Origin: Bacteroidota bacterium
GTDB lineage: Bacteria; Bacteroidota; Bacteroidia; Chitinophagales; Chitinophagaceae
Direction: 5' to 3'
Assembly: GCA_026391125.1 (NCBI GenBank)
Contig: JAPLEO010000106.1
Coordinates: forward strand, 1-38,898
DNA: 38,898 nt
This document shows positions 15,921 to 24,439 of this stretch, piece by piece. The notes below the pieces were generated by a model. It did no database searches and was not told the DNA's origin. It was given only the letters and a program-made list of their open reading frames with translations. Numbering within the stretch: position 1 is the first letter of the stretch; each line of letters starts with the position of its first letter. The translations under genes and the position numbers were made by a program.

Positions 15921-16694
15921 ATGTCTATGAACTTAGTTGAAAAACTAAAACGCATAAAAATCATTCGTTCATTTGTCTATGCCATAGTTGGGGCAGCATC
16001 ATATCCAGGATTGGCGATAGTGAATAGTATTCGTATAGAGGGTACTGAACACCTTAAATCTCTTCCCAAAAAGAATGTATTATTTGTAAGTAATCATCAG
16101 ACTTATTTTGCAGATGTGATCACTTTTCTGCACATTTTCTGTGCAGTAAAATGGCGTAAAAAGAATAGATTAGGCATTCCATATTATTTAATGAACCCAT
16201 TTACCAATGTTTATTTTGTTGCCGCAGAAGAAACCATGAATGGAAGTTTTATAAGCAGACTATTTAAGCTTGCTGGCGCCTTAACCATCAAAAGAACTTG
16301 GAGGGCTGATGGCCATGAGGTTCAAAGAAATAGGGATGAATCAGATACTCAAAAAATAGATGAGGCATTAACGAATAGCTGGGTAATCACTTTCCCACAA
16401 GGAACTACAAAACCCTTTGCACCAGGCAGAAAGGGAACTGCTCATATCATCAAGAACAATCATCCTATTGTAGTACCTGTTGTGATCAATGGGTTTTGGA
16501 GGGCTTTCAGTAAAACCGGACTTTCTTTCAAAAAGCGGGGGGCAAGTTTATCGATACGTTTTAAAGAACCATTGGTCATTGATTATACGAAACCTGTAGA
16601 GGAAATACTAGAAGATGTGATGCATGCCATTGAGCAGAGCAAGGAATATATGCTTAAGAGCAAGCATCATTTAATGCATATGCTAGACAAATAA
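15921..16694 (+). CDS. PlsC-like acyltransferase with variant motifs
   Basis: A 257-aa glycerolipid-type acyltransferase (LPLAT/PlsC fold), which would move an acyl chain onto a lysophospholipid or related acceptor at the inner membrane. Motif I reads NHQTYFAD: His59 and Asp65 are five residues apart, whereas the classical motif is HX4D. The substrate-phosphate motif, usually FPEGT, reads FPQGTT (158-163) with Gln160 for Glu. GRKGTAHI and PIVVPVVINGF complete the fold. Both changes are in one protein with an otherwise conserved core, so it is probably an active subfamily with altered chemistry rather than a pseudogene. Start could be 15921 or 15927. It stands alone between convergent and divergent neighbours. 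Confidence 0.82.
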   Translation: MSMNLVEKLKRIKIIRSFVYAIVGAASYPGLAIVNSIRIEGTEHLKSLPKKNVLFVSNHQTYFADVITFLHIFCAVKWRKKNRLGIPYYLMNPFTNVYFVAAEETMNGSFISRLFKLAGALTIKRTWRADGHEVQRNRDESDTQKIDEALTNSWVITFPQGTTKPFAPGRKGTAHIIKNNHPIVVPVVINGFWRAFSKTGLSFKKRGASLSIRFKEPLVIDYTKPVEEILEDVMHAIEQSKEYMLKSKHHLMHMLDK

Positions 16695-16723
16695 AAAACC
16701 CATCCAGGATCTGCTGGACGGGT
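16692..16723 (-). terminator. Terminator of the thioesterase gene
   Basis: A 10-bp stem (acccatccag / ctggacgggt, one A-C mismatch) followed on the minus strand by six T. It overlaps the end of the convergent acyltransferase gene and so serves mainly the minus-strand gene. Confidence 0.8.
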
Positions 16724-16731
16724 CATGCTTT

Positions 16732-17247
16732 TTATTTTGTAAAGAACGCTTTTAGTTCACTAGCATCATCTGGTTTCATTTTGCCAGAAAGGATGAGTCT
16801 CAATTGTCTTCTTCTCAAAGAACCGTCAAATAATTTTATCTCAGATTCGGTTTCTGGAATAACTGGAGGAACCAATCTTGGTTTGCCATTTGGATCAAGG
16901 GCTACGAAAGTGAAAAACGCTTCATTGCTTTCATATTTATATTGATGCAATAAATCCTCTCCCCAAACCTTTAAATAGATTTCCATAGAGGTATTAAAGG
17001 CACGACAAACATATGCCTCAATATGTACCACGTTTCCTATTTTGATGGGGTTTTTGAAACTTATATTATCAACTGAAACCGTCATGCTAGGGGTATTGCA
17101 ATGTTTGCCAGCTGCAATGCCAGCTGCAATATCCATCCAATACATCAATCTACCTCCCATCAAATTGCCAAAAGTGTTGGTATCGTTGGGTAAAACCAGT
17201 TCATTCATTATTGTAAAACTTTCTACAGCTTTTTTTCCTTCTATCAT
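16732..17247 (-). CDS. Acyl-CoA thioesterase, hotdog fold
   Basis: A 171-aa YciA/BFIT-type acyl-CoA hydrolase. The hotdog signature is LPNDTNTFGNLMGGRLMYWM, with the catalytic Asn/Asp region, then SVDNISFKNPIKIGNVVHIE and the NEAFFTFVALD strand. It releases free CoA and fatty acid from acyl-CoA, probably as a hexamer. An upstream TTG (17268) is in frame, but it lies inside a TATCTTTG promoter word (17274-17267), so the ATG at 17247 is the better start, giving a leader of about 14 nt. It follows the dipeptide epimerase by 38 bp on the same strand but seems to have its own promoter. Confidence 0.9.
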   Translation of the reverse strand: MIEGKKAVESFTIMNELVLPNDTNTFGNLMGGRLMYWMDIAAGIAAGKHCNTPSMTVSVDNISFKNPIKIGNVVHIEAYVCRAFNTSMEIYLKVWGEDLLHQYKYESNEAFFTFVALDPNGKPRLVPPVIPETESEIKLFDGSLRRRQLRLILSGKMKPDDASELKAFFTK

Positions 17248-17266
17248 CAATTGCTTAATTTTTTGC

Positions 17267-17274
17267 AAAGATAC
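17267..17274 (-). promoter_or_regulatory. Candidate -7 element of the thioesterase gene
   Basis: TATCTTTG on the minus strand, a full match to TAnnTTTG, 19 bp before the chosen ATG. No clear -33 TTTG is seen. Confidence 0.35.
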
Positions 17275-17285
17275 ATTTAGCAGAA

Positions 17286-18389
17286 CTAAATAACTACTTG
17301 TTCCAGCTTTTTCAGGTATTCTGGGTCAACATCTGCTCCAATTCCAGGGGTATCTGTCAATAATAGCTCCATTCCCTGATAAGTAATGCCGCCAATGACT
17401 GGGTCAACCAAATGGCCAACCAAACAGGTATCTAGGTCGTAAAATTGAATATTGTTATTTGCCAACGCAAAATGAACATTTGCGGTGATGGCAACGCGAG
17501 ATTCTAGCATTCCACCTAGCATACAAGGGATTCCATTGGCTTCAGCAACTTTGTTTATTTTGGTAGCTTCTAGAATTCCACCGCTTTTGGCAAATTTGAT
17601 ATTGATGAAAGCGCAGGCTTTATTGCGAATTAAACGCTCCGCATCATGGTGAGTAAAAACGCTTTCGTCTGCCATGATGGGCACAGGCGAGATGGCCATG
17701 AGTTGGGGAAGTAGTTCGTCGTTCCATTTGCGCATGGGTTGCTCACAAAATTCAATTTGATAATTTTTTAAGCCAGTTAGTGCTATTACAGCATCATCAA
17801 AACTCCATCCTTGGTTTGCATCAATACGTAATTGGATATCATAACCAATGGCTTCTCTAATCTTTTTGATTCTCTGGATATCTTCTTGAGCGTTTTTACC
17901 AAGCTTTACCTTGATCATATTAACGCCCTTTTCTTTGAATTCTATTGCGGTAGAGGCCATTTTTTCGGGGGTGTCGATACCCATGGTCAAATCACTTTCA
18001 ATACGTTTTTTCTGTCCGCCTAAAAATTGATAAAGTGGTAGTTGAGCATGCTTGGCAGCAATATCATACAAAGCGATATCGAACGCACTTTTAACGGTGT
18101 AATTACCTGCAGTAAAATAGTCGAGTTCTTGCATTCTAGCTTCAATTTGAAGTGGATCTTTTTGCTTCCATAAAGCTGCAAAGTCTTTCGCCATTTCATA
18201 ACAAGTGGCTTGCGTTTCTCCTGCAATCATAGGGAATGCAGAGCATTCACCGATTCCTATTAAACCGCTATCGGTATGTACTCTAACCAACAAATTTTGG
18301 GCATAATGCATCGTGCCAGTTGCAATAACGAAGGGCACCATTGGAATGCTGTATTTATAGATCTCTATTTTTGAAATTTGCATAAGCAA
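17286..18389 (-). CDS. Dipeptide epimerase (L-Ala-D/L-Glu epimerase type)
   Basis: A 367-aa enolase-superfamily enzyme of the muconate-lactonising/AEE group. The catalytic KxK is Lys160-Val-Lys162, the metal ligands are Asp190 (RIDANQGW), Glu216 (EFCEQP) and Asp241 (MADES), and the opposite-face Lys is Lys268 (KFAKSGG). A DxD at 318-320 (FYDLDT) is the feature that holds the dipeptide ammonium group in dipeptide epimerases, which favours that reading over a sugar-acid dehydratase. The likely role is recycling murein peptides such as L-Ala-D-Glu. Exact dipeptide preference cannot be read here, since Cytophaga-type relatives vary. The ATG at 18389 or that at 18383 may be used. Confidence 0.87.
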   Translation of the reverse strand: MLMQISKIEIYKYSIPMVPFVIATGTMHYAQNLLVRVHTDSGLIGIGECSAFPMIAGETQATCYEMAKDFAALWKQKDPLQIEARMQELDYFTAGNYTVKSAFDIALYDIAAKHAQLPLYQFLGGQKKRIESDLTMGIDTPEKMASTAIEFKEKGVNMIKVKLGKNAQEDIQRIKKIREAIGYDIQLRIDANQGWSFDDAVIALTGLKNYQIEFCEQPMRKWNDELLPQLMAISPVPIMADESVFTHHDAERLIRNKACAFINIKFAKSGGILEATKINKVAEANGIPCMLGGMLESRVAITANVHFALANNNIQFYDLDTCLVGHLVDPVIGGITYQGMELLLTDTPGIGADVDPEYLKKLEQVVI

Positions 18390-18495
18390 AGGTCTGATTT
18401 TATGAACTATTTAAAAATTAATCCTTACCATTCATAAAAATCCTTTTTTACTTAACTAATGTGTACGATATTCGCGTAACGAACACCCGTTAGCA

Positions 18496-19680
18496 ATGAA
18501 TATCTCCTTTGAAAATACCGAAAATGCCTTTGCATATAAGGCAACTAAAGACCTGAAAGGTGCAAGATTCCTTTTCAGAACCATGGGTTACCAACTATTT
18601 GTACAGTTAGGAACTCGACTTACTCCTTTTTTGATGAAGACTGGTCTTCCAATTGATGGATTAATTCGAAAAACCATTTTTAAGCAATTTGTGGGTGGCG
18701 AAACTCTGGAAGAAACAGCCCCAGTCTGTGAAACCCTTGGTAAATATGGGGTTCAGGTTATCCTCGATTATGGTGTAGAAGGAAAAGAGGGAGAAGATAA
18801 TTTTGATTATGCTACTGACGAATTTATCAGAGTGATCAACTATGCTTCTACTCAAAAGAATATTCCATTCATGAGTATCAAAGTAACCGGTTTAGCAAGA
18901 AACGGTTTATTAGAAACGCTGAATGAAGCTCCAAGATTAAGAAGTGGCATTCACGACCATGAAGCTGAGATTGCAGAATGGGATAGAGTGAGAGAAAGGA
19001 TGTATATCATTTGTGAAGCGGCTGCTGAAAAAAATATTGGAGTACTGATTGATGCAGAAGAGAGTTGGATGCAAGATCCTGTTGATAGATTAACCATGGA
19101 AATGATGGAGATCTTCAATAAAGAAAAGGCAGTAGTGTATAATACCATTCAGTTATATCGTCACGATCGTTTGCACTTCTTAGATATCTCTTATAAAATT
19201 GCACTTCAACAAGGATTTGTATTGGGTATGAAATTGGTTCGTGGTGCCTATATGGAAAAGGAACGTGAACGTGCTTATGATAAGGGATATGATTCTCCTA
19301 TTCATATCGATAAAGCAGCTTGTGATAGAGACTACAATGCGTCTGTTCGTTATTGTGTAGAACACATCGATCGAATTTCTTGTATCGTTGCTTCACACAA
19401 TGAAGACAGTAATTTATTAGCTGCAAATTTATTGAAGGAAAAAGGATTACCACTGAACCACCGCCATATGCATTTTTCTCAGCTCTATGGCATGAGTGAT
19501 AATATTAGTTTCAACTTAGCTAAAGAAGGTTTAAGTGTAAGCAAGTATTTACCTTTTGGTCCGATTAGAGATGTCATCCCTTACCTGATGCGTCGTGCAC
19601 AGGAGAATAGTAGTGTAAGCGGACAAACTGGCCGCGAATTAGGATTGATCAAAAAAGAATTAATTAGGAGAAAAGGATAA
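18496..19680 (+). CDS. Proline dehydrogenase
   Basis: A 394-aa monofunctional FAD-dependent proline dehydrogenase. The TIM-barrel motifs are FMSIKVTGLARNGLLE, GVLIDAEESWMQ, LGMKLVRGAYMEKER, CIVASHNEDSN and, near the end, YGMSDNISFNLA with KYLPFGPIRDVIPYLMRRA, the proline- and FAD-binding end of the barrel. It oxidises proline to pyrroline-5-carboxylate and passes electrons to quinone. The P5C dehydrogenase partner is not in the window. The N-terminal 70 residues (GYQLFVQLGTRLTPFLM) are amphipathic and may contact the membrane. It is divergent from the dipeptide epimerase and ends in its own terminator. Confidence 0.95.
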   Translation: MNISFENTENAFAYKATKDLKGARFLFRTMGYQLFVQLGTRLTPFLMKTGLPIDGLIRKTIFKQFVGGETLEETAPVCETLGKYGVQVILDYGVEGKEGEDNFDYATDEFIRVINYASTQKNIPFMSIKVTGLARNGLLETLNEAPRLRSGIHDHEAEIAEWDRVRERMYIICEAAAEKNIGVLIDAEESWMQDPVDRLTMEMMEIFNKEKAVVYNTIQLYRHDRLHFLDISYKIALQQGFVLGMKLVRGAYMEKERERAYDKGYDSPIHIDKAACDRDYNASVRYCVEHIDRISCIVASHNEDSNLLAANLLKEKGLPLNHRHMHFSQLYGMSDNISFNLAKEGLSVSKYLPFGPIRDVIPYLMRRAQENSSVSGQTGRELGLIKKELIRRKG

Positions 19681-19693
19681 TCTCCATTTCATA

Positions 19694-19746
19694 AAAAAGC
19701 TGAAGGCCTCGATCCCGATTACTCGGGACGGGGCCTTCTTGTTTTG
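19694..19746. terminator. Nested-hairpin bidirectional terminator
   Basis: The outer stem is gaaggcc (19702-19708) / ggccttc (19732-19738) and the inner stem tcccga / tcggga with a ttac loop. A plus-strand T-rich tail (ttgtttt) and a minus-strand run (agctttttt) let it serve both proline dehydrogenase and the convergent PAS gene. Confidence 0.82.
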
Positions 19747-19764
19747 CTTGGGCCGGAAATCTGG

Positions 19765-21600
19765 TCAAGCTAGTTGATGCCTACTGGCAGACTGAATTTT
19801 AAGTTCTTTTAATTGCTCAATATTCATTGGCTTAGTCATATAATGTGAAATGAATTCATACTGTTTAGAATATTCAATGTCTTCTTGTTGTAATGATGAA
19901 GTGAGAATTACAACAGTCCATGGCTGACCAATTTTCTTGTATTCATCCAAGAAATACCAACCAGATTTATGTGGAAAATTTAGGTCAACAAATATTTTTC
20001 TTTTTGTTTCAGGTTTAGAAATAATATGTGAAAGTGCATAGTCTACATCGCTAAATATTTTTACTTGAATATCTGGGTGTACTGTTTTAATCACCAACAA
20101 ATTCATTTCGTTTACAAGTTTGTCATCGTCGATTAATAAAATCTCTTCAATCTCCTGATTAAGAAATGCATCCAGTGAAATGGTATTGGAAGTTGCAAAA
20201 TTGATCTGATCGTTTAGTTCGAAAATTGCTTTGTTTACTTTTTCAGTTGACTTTTCAATCTCACTCAATAAATGTTGATACGTAGCAATATCAGGCTCAT
20301 GTAATTTGATGGTTTGTGTTACCTGCATGATCTTCGTGAATTCATGTCGAATTTCGTGGGATGCAATAAACGACATCCGTTTTAATGAAAGAATCTGTTG
20401 GGCAATTTCTTTTTCGGATATCTTTTTGATTTGAATATCGTTCAGGATAATAAAGAAACCACAGAACTTATTGTTTTCATCATAAATAGGTTCTTTAATG
20501 AATTCTATCCAAAGTTTCTGGCCTGATTTTTTATATAACAACATTTCTTTGTGAAGCGTTAGAATATCACAGACACTGCTTTTGATAAAGCTAATGTCTA
20601 TAGAACTTGTATCAGTTCCACAGAACAATTGAAAATCCTGTTTACCAAGAACGTCTTTTAAACTATACCCCATCAAATTTGTGACTGCATCATTCATCCA
20701 AGTAATTTGATTGATAGTATTGGTTATGAGAATACCTTGATTAGAAATGCTTGCTAGTTTTTTAAATTTTGCATATTCCTTATTTAAAATACTAATGAGC
20801 TCTGTTTGTTTTTTCATAGAGCTTGCTGCATCATGGATGATTGAAATATCGGTGCCATATAAAATGAACCCTATAAAAAAACCATTGGTATCAACCCTTG
20901 GAATTCCAATGATCTGCAGCCAAAGTTTTTGATCTGCACTTGTTTGAGAATTGATCTCAAGGGAGAATTCTTTTTGATTGTTTAAGTGTTGTTCAAACGC
21001 TTCATATGTTTCAGGTAAAGCATTTAACCTAAATCTGTTTAAGAAAGCCTTGCCCAATTCTTGATGTGGGGAGCTTTTGAATCTTTCATAGATAGTTTCA
21101 TTGACATAGCTACAATTTTGATTTTTGTCTAACATCCAAATCATTATTTGCTTATTGCCAAGTAGTGTTTTAAGGTCATCGTAAGGGAGGGCATCAAATC
21201 TATTTAGTGCAATTGGCTGGTCGATTGTTCTGGTGAGTTCCTGCCCAATAAAAAGAAATCCAATAGGATCAAGTGTATCATCTGAAATAACTGATACTAC
21301 AAATTGAATCCCATATTTAAAGTTCAATTCTCCAAACGAACGAAGACTTACAGTTTGTGATTGAGAGATGTCTTCCAAACATTTCTGTATTGTTCTGCGA
21401 TAACTGATTTTATCGCTGTCGTTTAAGAGCTGGATTAATTTTTGGTCTGTCTGATTTTGATTTTCAGCAAGCTGCAATTGAATTGCCGACTTGTTATTGT
21501 AATAATTAATATTACCGAAAATGTCGGTGCTGAAGATGAATTGAAGGTTTGCCTGTATTAATACGGATAAAGTACTATCCAAGCTGTAGGGGTATTGCAT
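19765..21600 (-). CDS. PAS-PAS-PAS-DHp-REC signalling protein, no ATPase domain
   Basis: A 611-aa soluble signalling protein with three PAS-type sensor domains: about 9-125, 140-255 and 275-390. The third is clearest (ILITNTINQITWMNDAVTNL ... LYKKSGQKLWIEFI). A helical DHp-like segment follows (about 395-470) with the box FIASHEIRHEF and His415. Only about 13 residues later a receiver domain begins (EILLIDDDK, acidic pair 491-493, phospho-acceptor Asp539 in FVDLNFPHKSG, Lys590 in MTKPM). There is no room for a HATPase_c domain and no N/G1/G2 box, so it cannot be a self-sufficient kinase. It may relay phosphate between His415 and Asp539, or work with an external kinase. It lies downstream of the LuxR regulator on the same strand. 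Confidence 0.85.
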   Translation of the reverse strand: MQYPYSLDSTLSVLIQANLQFIFSTDIFGNINYYNNKSAIQLQLAENQNQTDQKLIQLLNDSDKISYRRTIQKCLEDISQSQTVSLRSFGELNFKYGIQFVVSVISDDTLDPIGFLFIGQELTRTIDQPIALNRFDALPYDDLKTLLGNKQIMIWMLDKNQNCSYVNETIYERFKSSPHQELGKAFLNRFRLNALPETYEAFEQHLNNQKEFSLEINSQTSADQKLWLQIIGIPRVDTNGFFIGFILYGTDISIIHDAASSMKKQTELISILNKEYAKFKKLASISNQGILITNTINQITWMNDAVTNLMGYSLKDVLGKQDFQLFCGTDTSSIDISFIKSSVCDILTLHKEMLLYKKSGQKLWIEFIKEPIYDENNKFCGFFIILNDIQIKKISEKEIAQQILSLKRMSFIASHEIRHEFTKIMQVTQTIKLHEPDIATYQHLLSEIEKSTEKVNKAIFELNDQINFATSNTISLDAFLNQEIEEILLIDDDKLVNEMNLLVIKTVHPDIQVKIFSDVDYALSHIISKPETKRKIFVDLNFPHKSGWYFLDEYKKIGQPWTVVILTSSLQQEDIEYSKQYEFISHYMTKPMNIEQLKELKIQSASRHQLA

Positions 21601-21644
21601 AAACCGTTATTTACAATAGCAAGTTCCAGTTTCGTTTGCCGTTG

Positions 21645-21712
21645 GTTTGTAGTTGATGCCAGCATTTATATGCAGTAGACATGCAGTTGTTTGTAGAGAA
21701 TTCACTACAAAC
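21645..21712. repeat. Three copies of GTTTGTAG, two as an inverted repeat
   Basis: GTTTGTAG occurs at 21645-21652 and 21689-21696, and inverted (CTACAAAC) at 21705-21712. The last two form a perfect 8-bp dyad with an 8-bp spacer. They lie in the leader of the PAS-REC gene and look like an operator array. Confidence 0.5.
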
Positions 21713-21718
21713 AGCCCA

Positions 21719-21750
21719 TAAAAATGCCCAGCACTTTGCAGTGATGGGCA
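21719..21750 (-). terminator. Terminator of the response-regulator gene
   Basis: The stem is tgccca(gcact) / (agtga)tgggca with a short loop, followed on the minus strand by five T. It lies about 20 bp past the regulator stop, so the PAS-REC gene needs its own promoter or read-through. Confidence 0.8.
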
Positions 21751-21771
21751 ACAAAAAGTTGGATATTTCTT

Positions 21772-22398
21772 TTAAATCAGATTGTTTTTCATGCTATACT
21801 TAACTAGGTCAGCATTATTATGGATATTTAATTTCTCCATAATTCTAGTGCGATAAGTACTGATTGTATTCACACTCAAGCTAAGGATCTCTCCAATTTT
21901 TGAAATGCTTTGCCCTTGCGCAATTAATTTTAGCACTTCAAATTCGCGATCAGATAAGATCTCATGGGGAGCTTTGTCAATATTTTGTTCAATGGATTCA
22001 GCCAAAACCTCTGCAACCTGGGCAGTGATATACTTCCTACCACCTATGATTTTCTCTACGGCGTTTACCAATTCAAAAGGAGCACTTTCTTTGGTTAAAT
22101 ATCCTGAAGCGCCCGCTTTGATTGCTCTAACAGCATATTGTTCAGGGGCATGCATGCTCAACATAAGTACGGGTATCGTGGGAGCATATTCTTTGATCTG
22201 TTTCATCACTTCAATCCCTGATTGTCCGGGCATGGTAATATCAGAAATGATGATATCCCATTTTTCGTGAAGTGCTTTTTTAAGAAGATCAGCACCATCG
22301 CAAACGTCTGTTATTTCACAGAAAGGGAAAGCCTCCAACAAAATTCTTTTTAATCCTTCTCTAACAATGGTATGATCGTCTGCAATTAAAATTTTCAT
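21772..22398 (-). CDS. NarL/FixJ-family response regulator
   Basis: A 208-aa two-domain transcription factor. The receiver domain (1-120) has the acidic pair Asp7-Asp8, phospho-acceptor Asp53 (IISDITMPGQSG), and Lys103 (GYLTKES). The LuxR-type HTH (about 145-205) reads LSDREFEVLKLIAQGQSISK ... LSVNTISTYRTRIMEKLNI. All phosphorylation residues are present. No complete histidine kinase adjoins it; the neighbouring PAS-DHp-REC protein lacks an ATPase domain, so the phosphate source is unknown. GTTTGTAG repeats downstream may be its target (inference). Confidence 0.93.
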   Translation of the reverse strand: MKILIADDHTIVREGLKRILLEAFPFCEITDVCDGADLLKKALHEKWDIIISDITMPGQSGIEVMKQIKEYAPTIPVLMLSMHAPEQYAVRAIKAGASGYLTKESAPFELVNAVEKIIGGRKYITAQVAEVLAESIEQNIDKAPHEILSDREFEVLKLIAQGQSISKIGEILSLSVNTISTYRTRIMEKLNIHNNADLVKYSMKNNLI

Positions 22399-22589
22399 AA
22401 TTGAATTTATGCTGGTTAAGACAAAACTGCTCTATTTACGCCCTAAAACAAATTCAGTGGGGATTGAATGACATTTTTAAGCACAATAAAGTTAGTGATT
22501 TCCTCTTAAATGGACTGCTATTTTGCTAGGTTGGGAAGTTATCCTGTAATGCCATCAGAATGTACTTAATTAACAGAGAATCCCCAATT

Positions 22590-22622
22590 GATATCTGCAT
22601 TATTAGCTTATCTGCAGATATC
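22590..22622. repeat. Perfect 10-bp inverted repeat upstream of thyA
   Basis: GATATCTGCA (22590-22599) and TGCAGATATC (22613-22622) are separated by 13 bp and end 13 bp before the thyA ATG. A TAACTTG word that could be a -7 element follows at 22624-22630. The repeat may be an operator or an mRNA hairpin covering the ribosome-binding region. It is not a terminator, since no T run follows. Confidence 0.6.
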
Positions 22623-22635
22623 CTAACTTGCAGCC

Positions 22636-23430
22636 ATGGAACAATACCATCAGTTACTTCGTCATATTATGGATAATGGCGCCATAAAAACAGATCGTAC
22701 CGGTACTGGTACCAAAAGCTGTTTTGGTTACCAAATGCGATTTGATTTGCAAAAGGGCTTCCCCATGGTAACGACCAAGAAACTACATTTAAAAAGTATT
22801 GTCTATGAATTACTCTGGTTTTTAAATGGCGATACGAACGTCAAATACTTGAATGAAAATAAAGTAAGAATTTGGGACGAATGGGCAGATGAAAATGGCG
22901 ATCTAGGTCCGGTTTATGGGAAACAGTGGCGCGCTTGGCAGGGGGCAGATGGTGTAGTAATTGACCAGATCACAGATTTGATTAACCAAATCAAAAAAAC
23001 ACCTGATAGTCGTAGAATGATCGTGAGTGCCTGGAATGTTGCAGAATTACCCAAAATGGCATTAATGCCTTGCCATAGTTTGTTTCAATTCTATGTTGCC
23101 GATAACAAGCTTAGTTGTCAGCTATACCAACGAAGTGCAGACAGCTTTCTTGGCGTGCCTTTTAATATTGCTTCTTATGCATTATTAACGATGATGATTG
23201 CACAGGTATGTGATTTAGAGTATGGCGATTTTGTACACAGTTTCGGAGATGTTCACCTGTATAACAATCATATAGAGCAGGCTACTCTACAATTGACTCG
23301 AGAACCATTCCCTTTACCTACTATGAAAATCAACCCAGCTGTAAAAGATATCTTTAGTTTTAAATTCGAAGACTTTTCTTTGGAGAATTATCAGCACCAT
23401 CCGCCAATTAAGGCGCCAGTTGCTGTTTAG
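22636..23430 (+). CDS. thyA: Thymidylate synthase
   Basis: A 264-aa ThyA, the short E. coli-like form. It has [19 protein letters not shown], the catalytic Cys146 in [12 protein letters not shown], the dUMP-binding RSAD segment ([18 protein letters not shown]) and a C-terminus APVAV that closes the active site. It makes dTMP from dUMP with methylene-tetrahydrofolate, leaving dihydrofolate. folA follows by 30 bp and regenerates tetrahydrofolate. An inverted repeat just upstream suggests regulation. Confidence 0.98.
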   Translation: MEQYHQLLRHIMDNGAIKTDRTGTGTKSCFGYQMRFDLQKGFPMVTTKKLHLKSIVYELLWFLNGDTNVKYLNENKVRIWDEWADENGDLGPVYGKQWRAWQGADGVVIDQITDLINQIKKTPDSRRMIVSAWNVAELPKMALMPCHSLFQFYVADNKLSCQLYQRSADSFLGVPFNIASYALLTMMIAQVCDLEYGDFVHSFGDVHLYNNHIEQATLQLTREPFPLPTMKINPAVKDIFSFKFEDFSLENYQHHPPIKAPVAV

Positions 23431-23460
23431 TGTAATTTTACTAATCCTAATAAATTGAGG

Positions 23461-23961
23461 ATGATCATTAGCCTTGTTGTTGCTGCTTCAAAAAATAATG
23501 CAATTGGAAAAAATAACCAGTTGTTATGGCATTTACCTAAAGACATGCGTTTTTTCAAGAACACTACCTGGGCAATGCCTGTTGTGATGGGGCGGAAAAC
23601 TTTTGAATCTCTTTCTGGGAAGGCTTTGAATGGAAGATTGAATATAGTTATAACTAGACAACCCGATTGGACAGCAGAGAATGTAGCAGTTGTACACAGT
23701 ATTGAGGCCGCCGTTGAACTGACTGAAAAACAAGACTACAAAGAATTATACATAATAGGAGGTGCTGAAATTTATGCCCAAACGCTTCCAATGGCAGATA
23801 TCGTATATCTAACAAGGGTTGATACAATATTGGAAGCAGATAGTTTTTTTCCTGAGCTGGGAGCTGAATGGGAATTATATGAAGAGGAATCTTTTGAAGC
23901 AGATGCCAAACATGCCTATCCGTTTCGTTTTCAGGTTTGGAAAAAATTCAAAGCATCTTAG
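23461..23961 (+). CDS. folA: Dihydrofolate reductase
   Basis: A 166-aa DHFR. MIISLVVAASKNNAIGKNN holds the first strand and Met20-loop region. LLWHLPKDMRFFK carries the catalytic acid, Asp in PKDM. VVMGRKTFESL binds NADPH, and YIIGGAEIYAQ is the GG motif. It reduces dihydrofolate produced by ThyA. I take the ATG at 23461; an in-frame TTG two codons earlier (23455) is less likely, and a gagg lies directly before the ATG. It is coupled with thyA. Confidence 0.97.
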   Translation: MIISLVVAASKNNAIGKNNQLLWHLPKDMRFFKNTTWAMPVVMGRKTFESLSGKALNGRLNIVITRQPDWTAENVAVVHSIEAAVELTEKQDYKELYIIGGAEIYAQTLPMADIVYLTRVDTILEADSFFPELGAEWELYEEESFEADAKHAYPFRFQVWKKFKAS

Positions 23962-23964
23962 TCT

Positions 23965-24438
23965 ATGTATGCATTTATTTCTTCAGCCTACCTACTAATT
24001 TTTCCATTACTGTTTCTACTATTGATATTGGCACCATCAAAACATCGGGCCATTTTGATACAATTAAGATCAAGTGTTCAGCTCAGTCTTATTGTATATG
24101 CGCTTTATTTGGTTCGACAAATGATCGGATTATTTCAGCTTCGTAAATTGTTGAAAATGCCCAATGCTAATATCGATTATTTTGGCACTGGCTTATTTGA
24201 AATGGGGTGCATGATGGTACTACCTTTTCTTTTTTTGCAGCAGCGAATATTGAACTCATGGAAATTGGGCTTTGTAATTTGGTTAGTATTAGTGCATATG
24301 TTGCAACGACAAGATTGGATGATCATCATAAATGGATGGTCGATTGTTAATGCAATACTTTTCTATATCAGTCTAGTTACGACCATTTATGCTTTACTTT
24401 GGTTATTAAAAAATCAGTCTTTTTCATCTGCACAATAA
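23965..24438 (+). CDS. Hypothetical four- to five-helix membrane protein
   Basis: A 157-aa protein I do not recognise. Four or five hydrophobic segments are visible: about 5-25 (LLIFPLLFLLLIL), 38-55, 80-95 (MVLPFLFL), 103-115 and 125-148. Charged residues lie mainly at loops (KHRAIL, RQMIG, QRQDW). It has no signal peptide and no known motif. The gene starts 3 bp after folA and ends 1 bp before the methyltransferase, so it is transcribed with them. The tight spacing suggests an operon role, but nothing in the sequence names it. Confidence 0.75.
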   Translation: MYAFISSAYLLIFPLLFLLLILAPSKHRAILIQLRSSVQLSLIVYALYLVRQMIGLFQLRKLLKMPNANIDYFGTGLFEMGCMMVLPFLFLQQRILNSWKLGFVIWLVLVHMLQRQDWMIIINGWSIVNAILFYISLVTTIYALLWLLKNQSFSSAQ

Positions 24439-24439
24439 C

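Noticed and set aside
18390..18495. Operator or RNA element between the epimerase and proline dehydrogenase starts
   Set aside because: I found no dyad or promoter match better than chance in the 106-bp divergent region.
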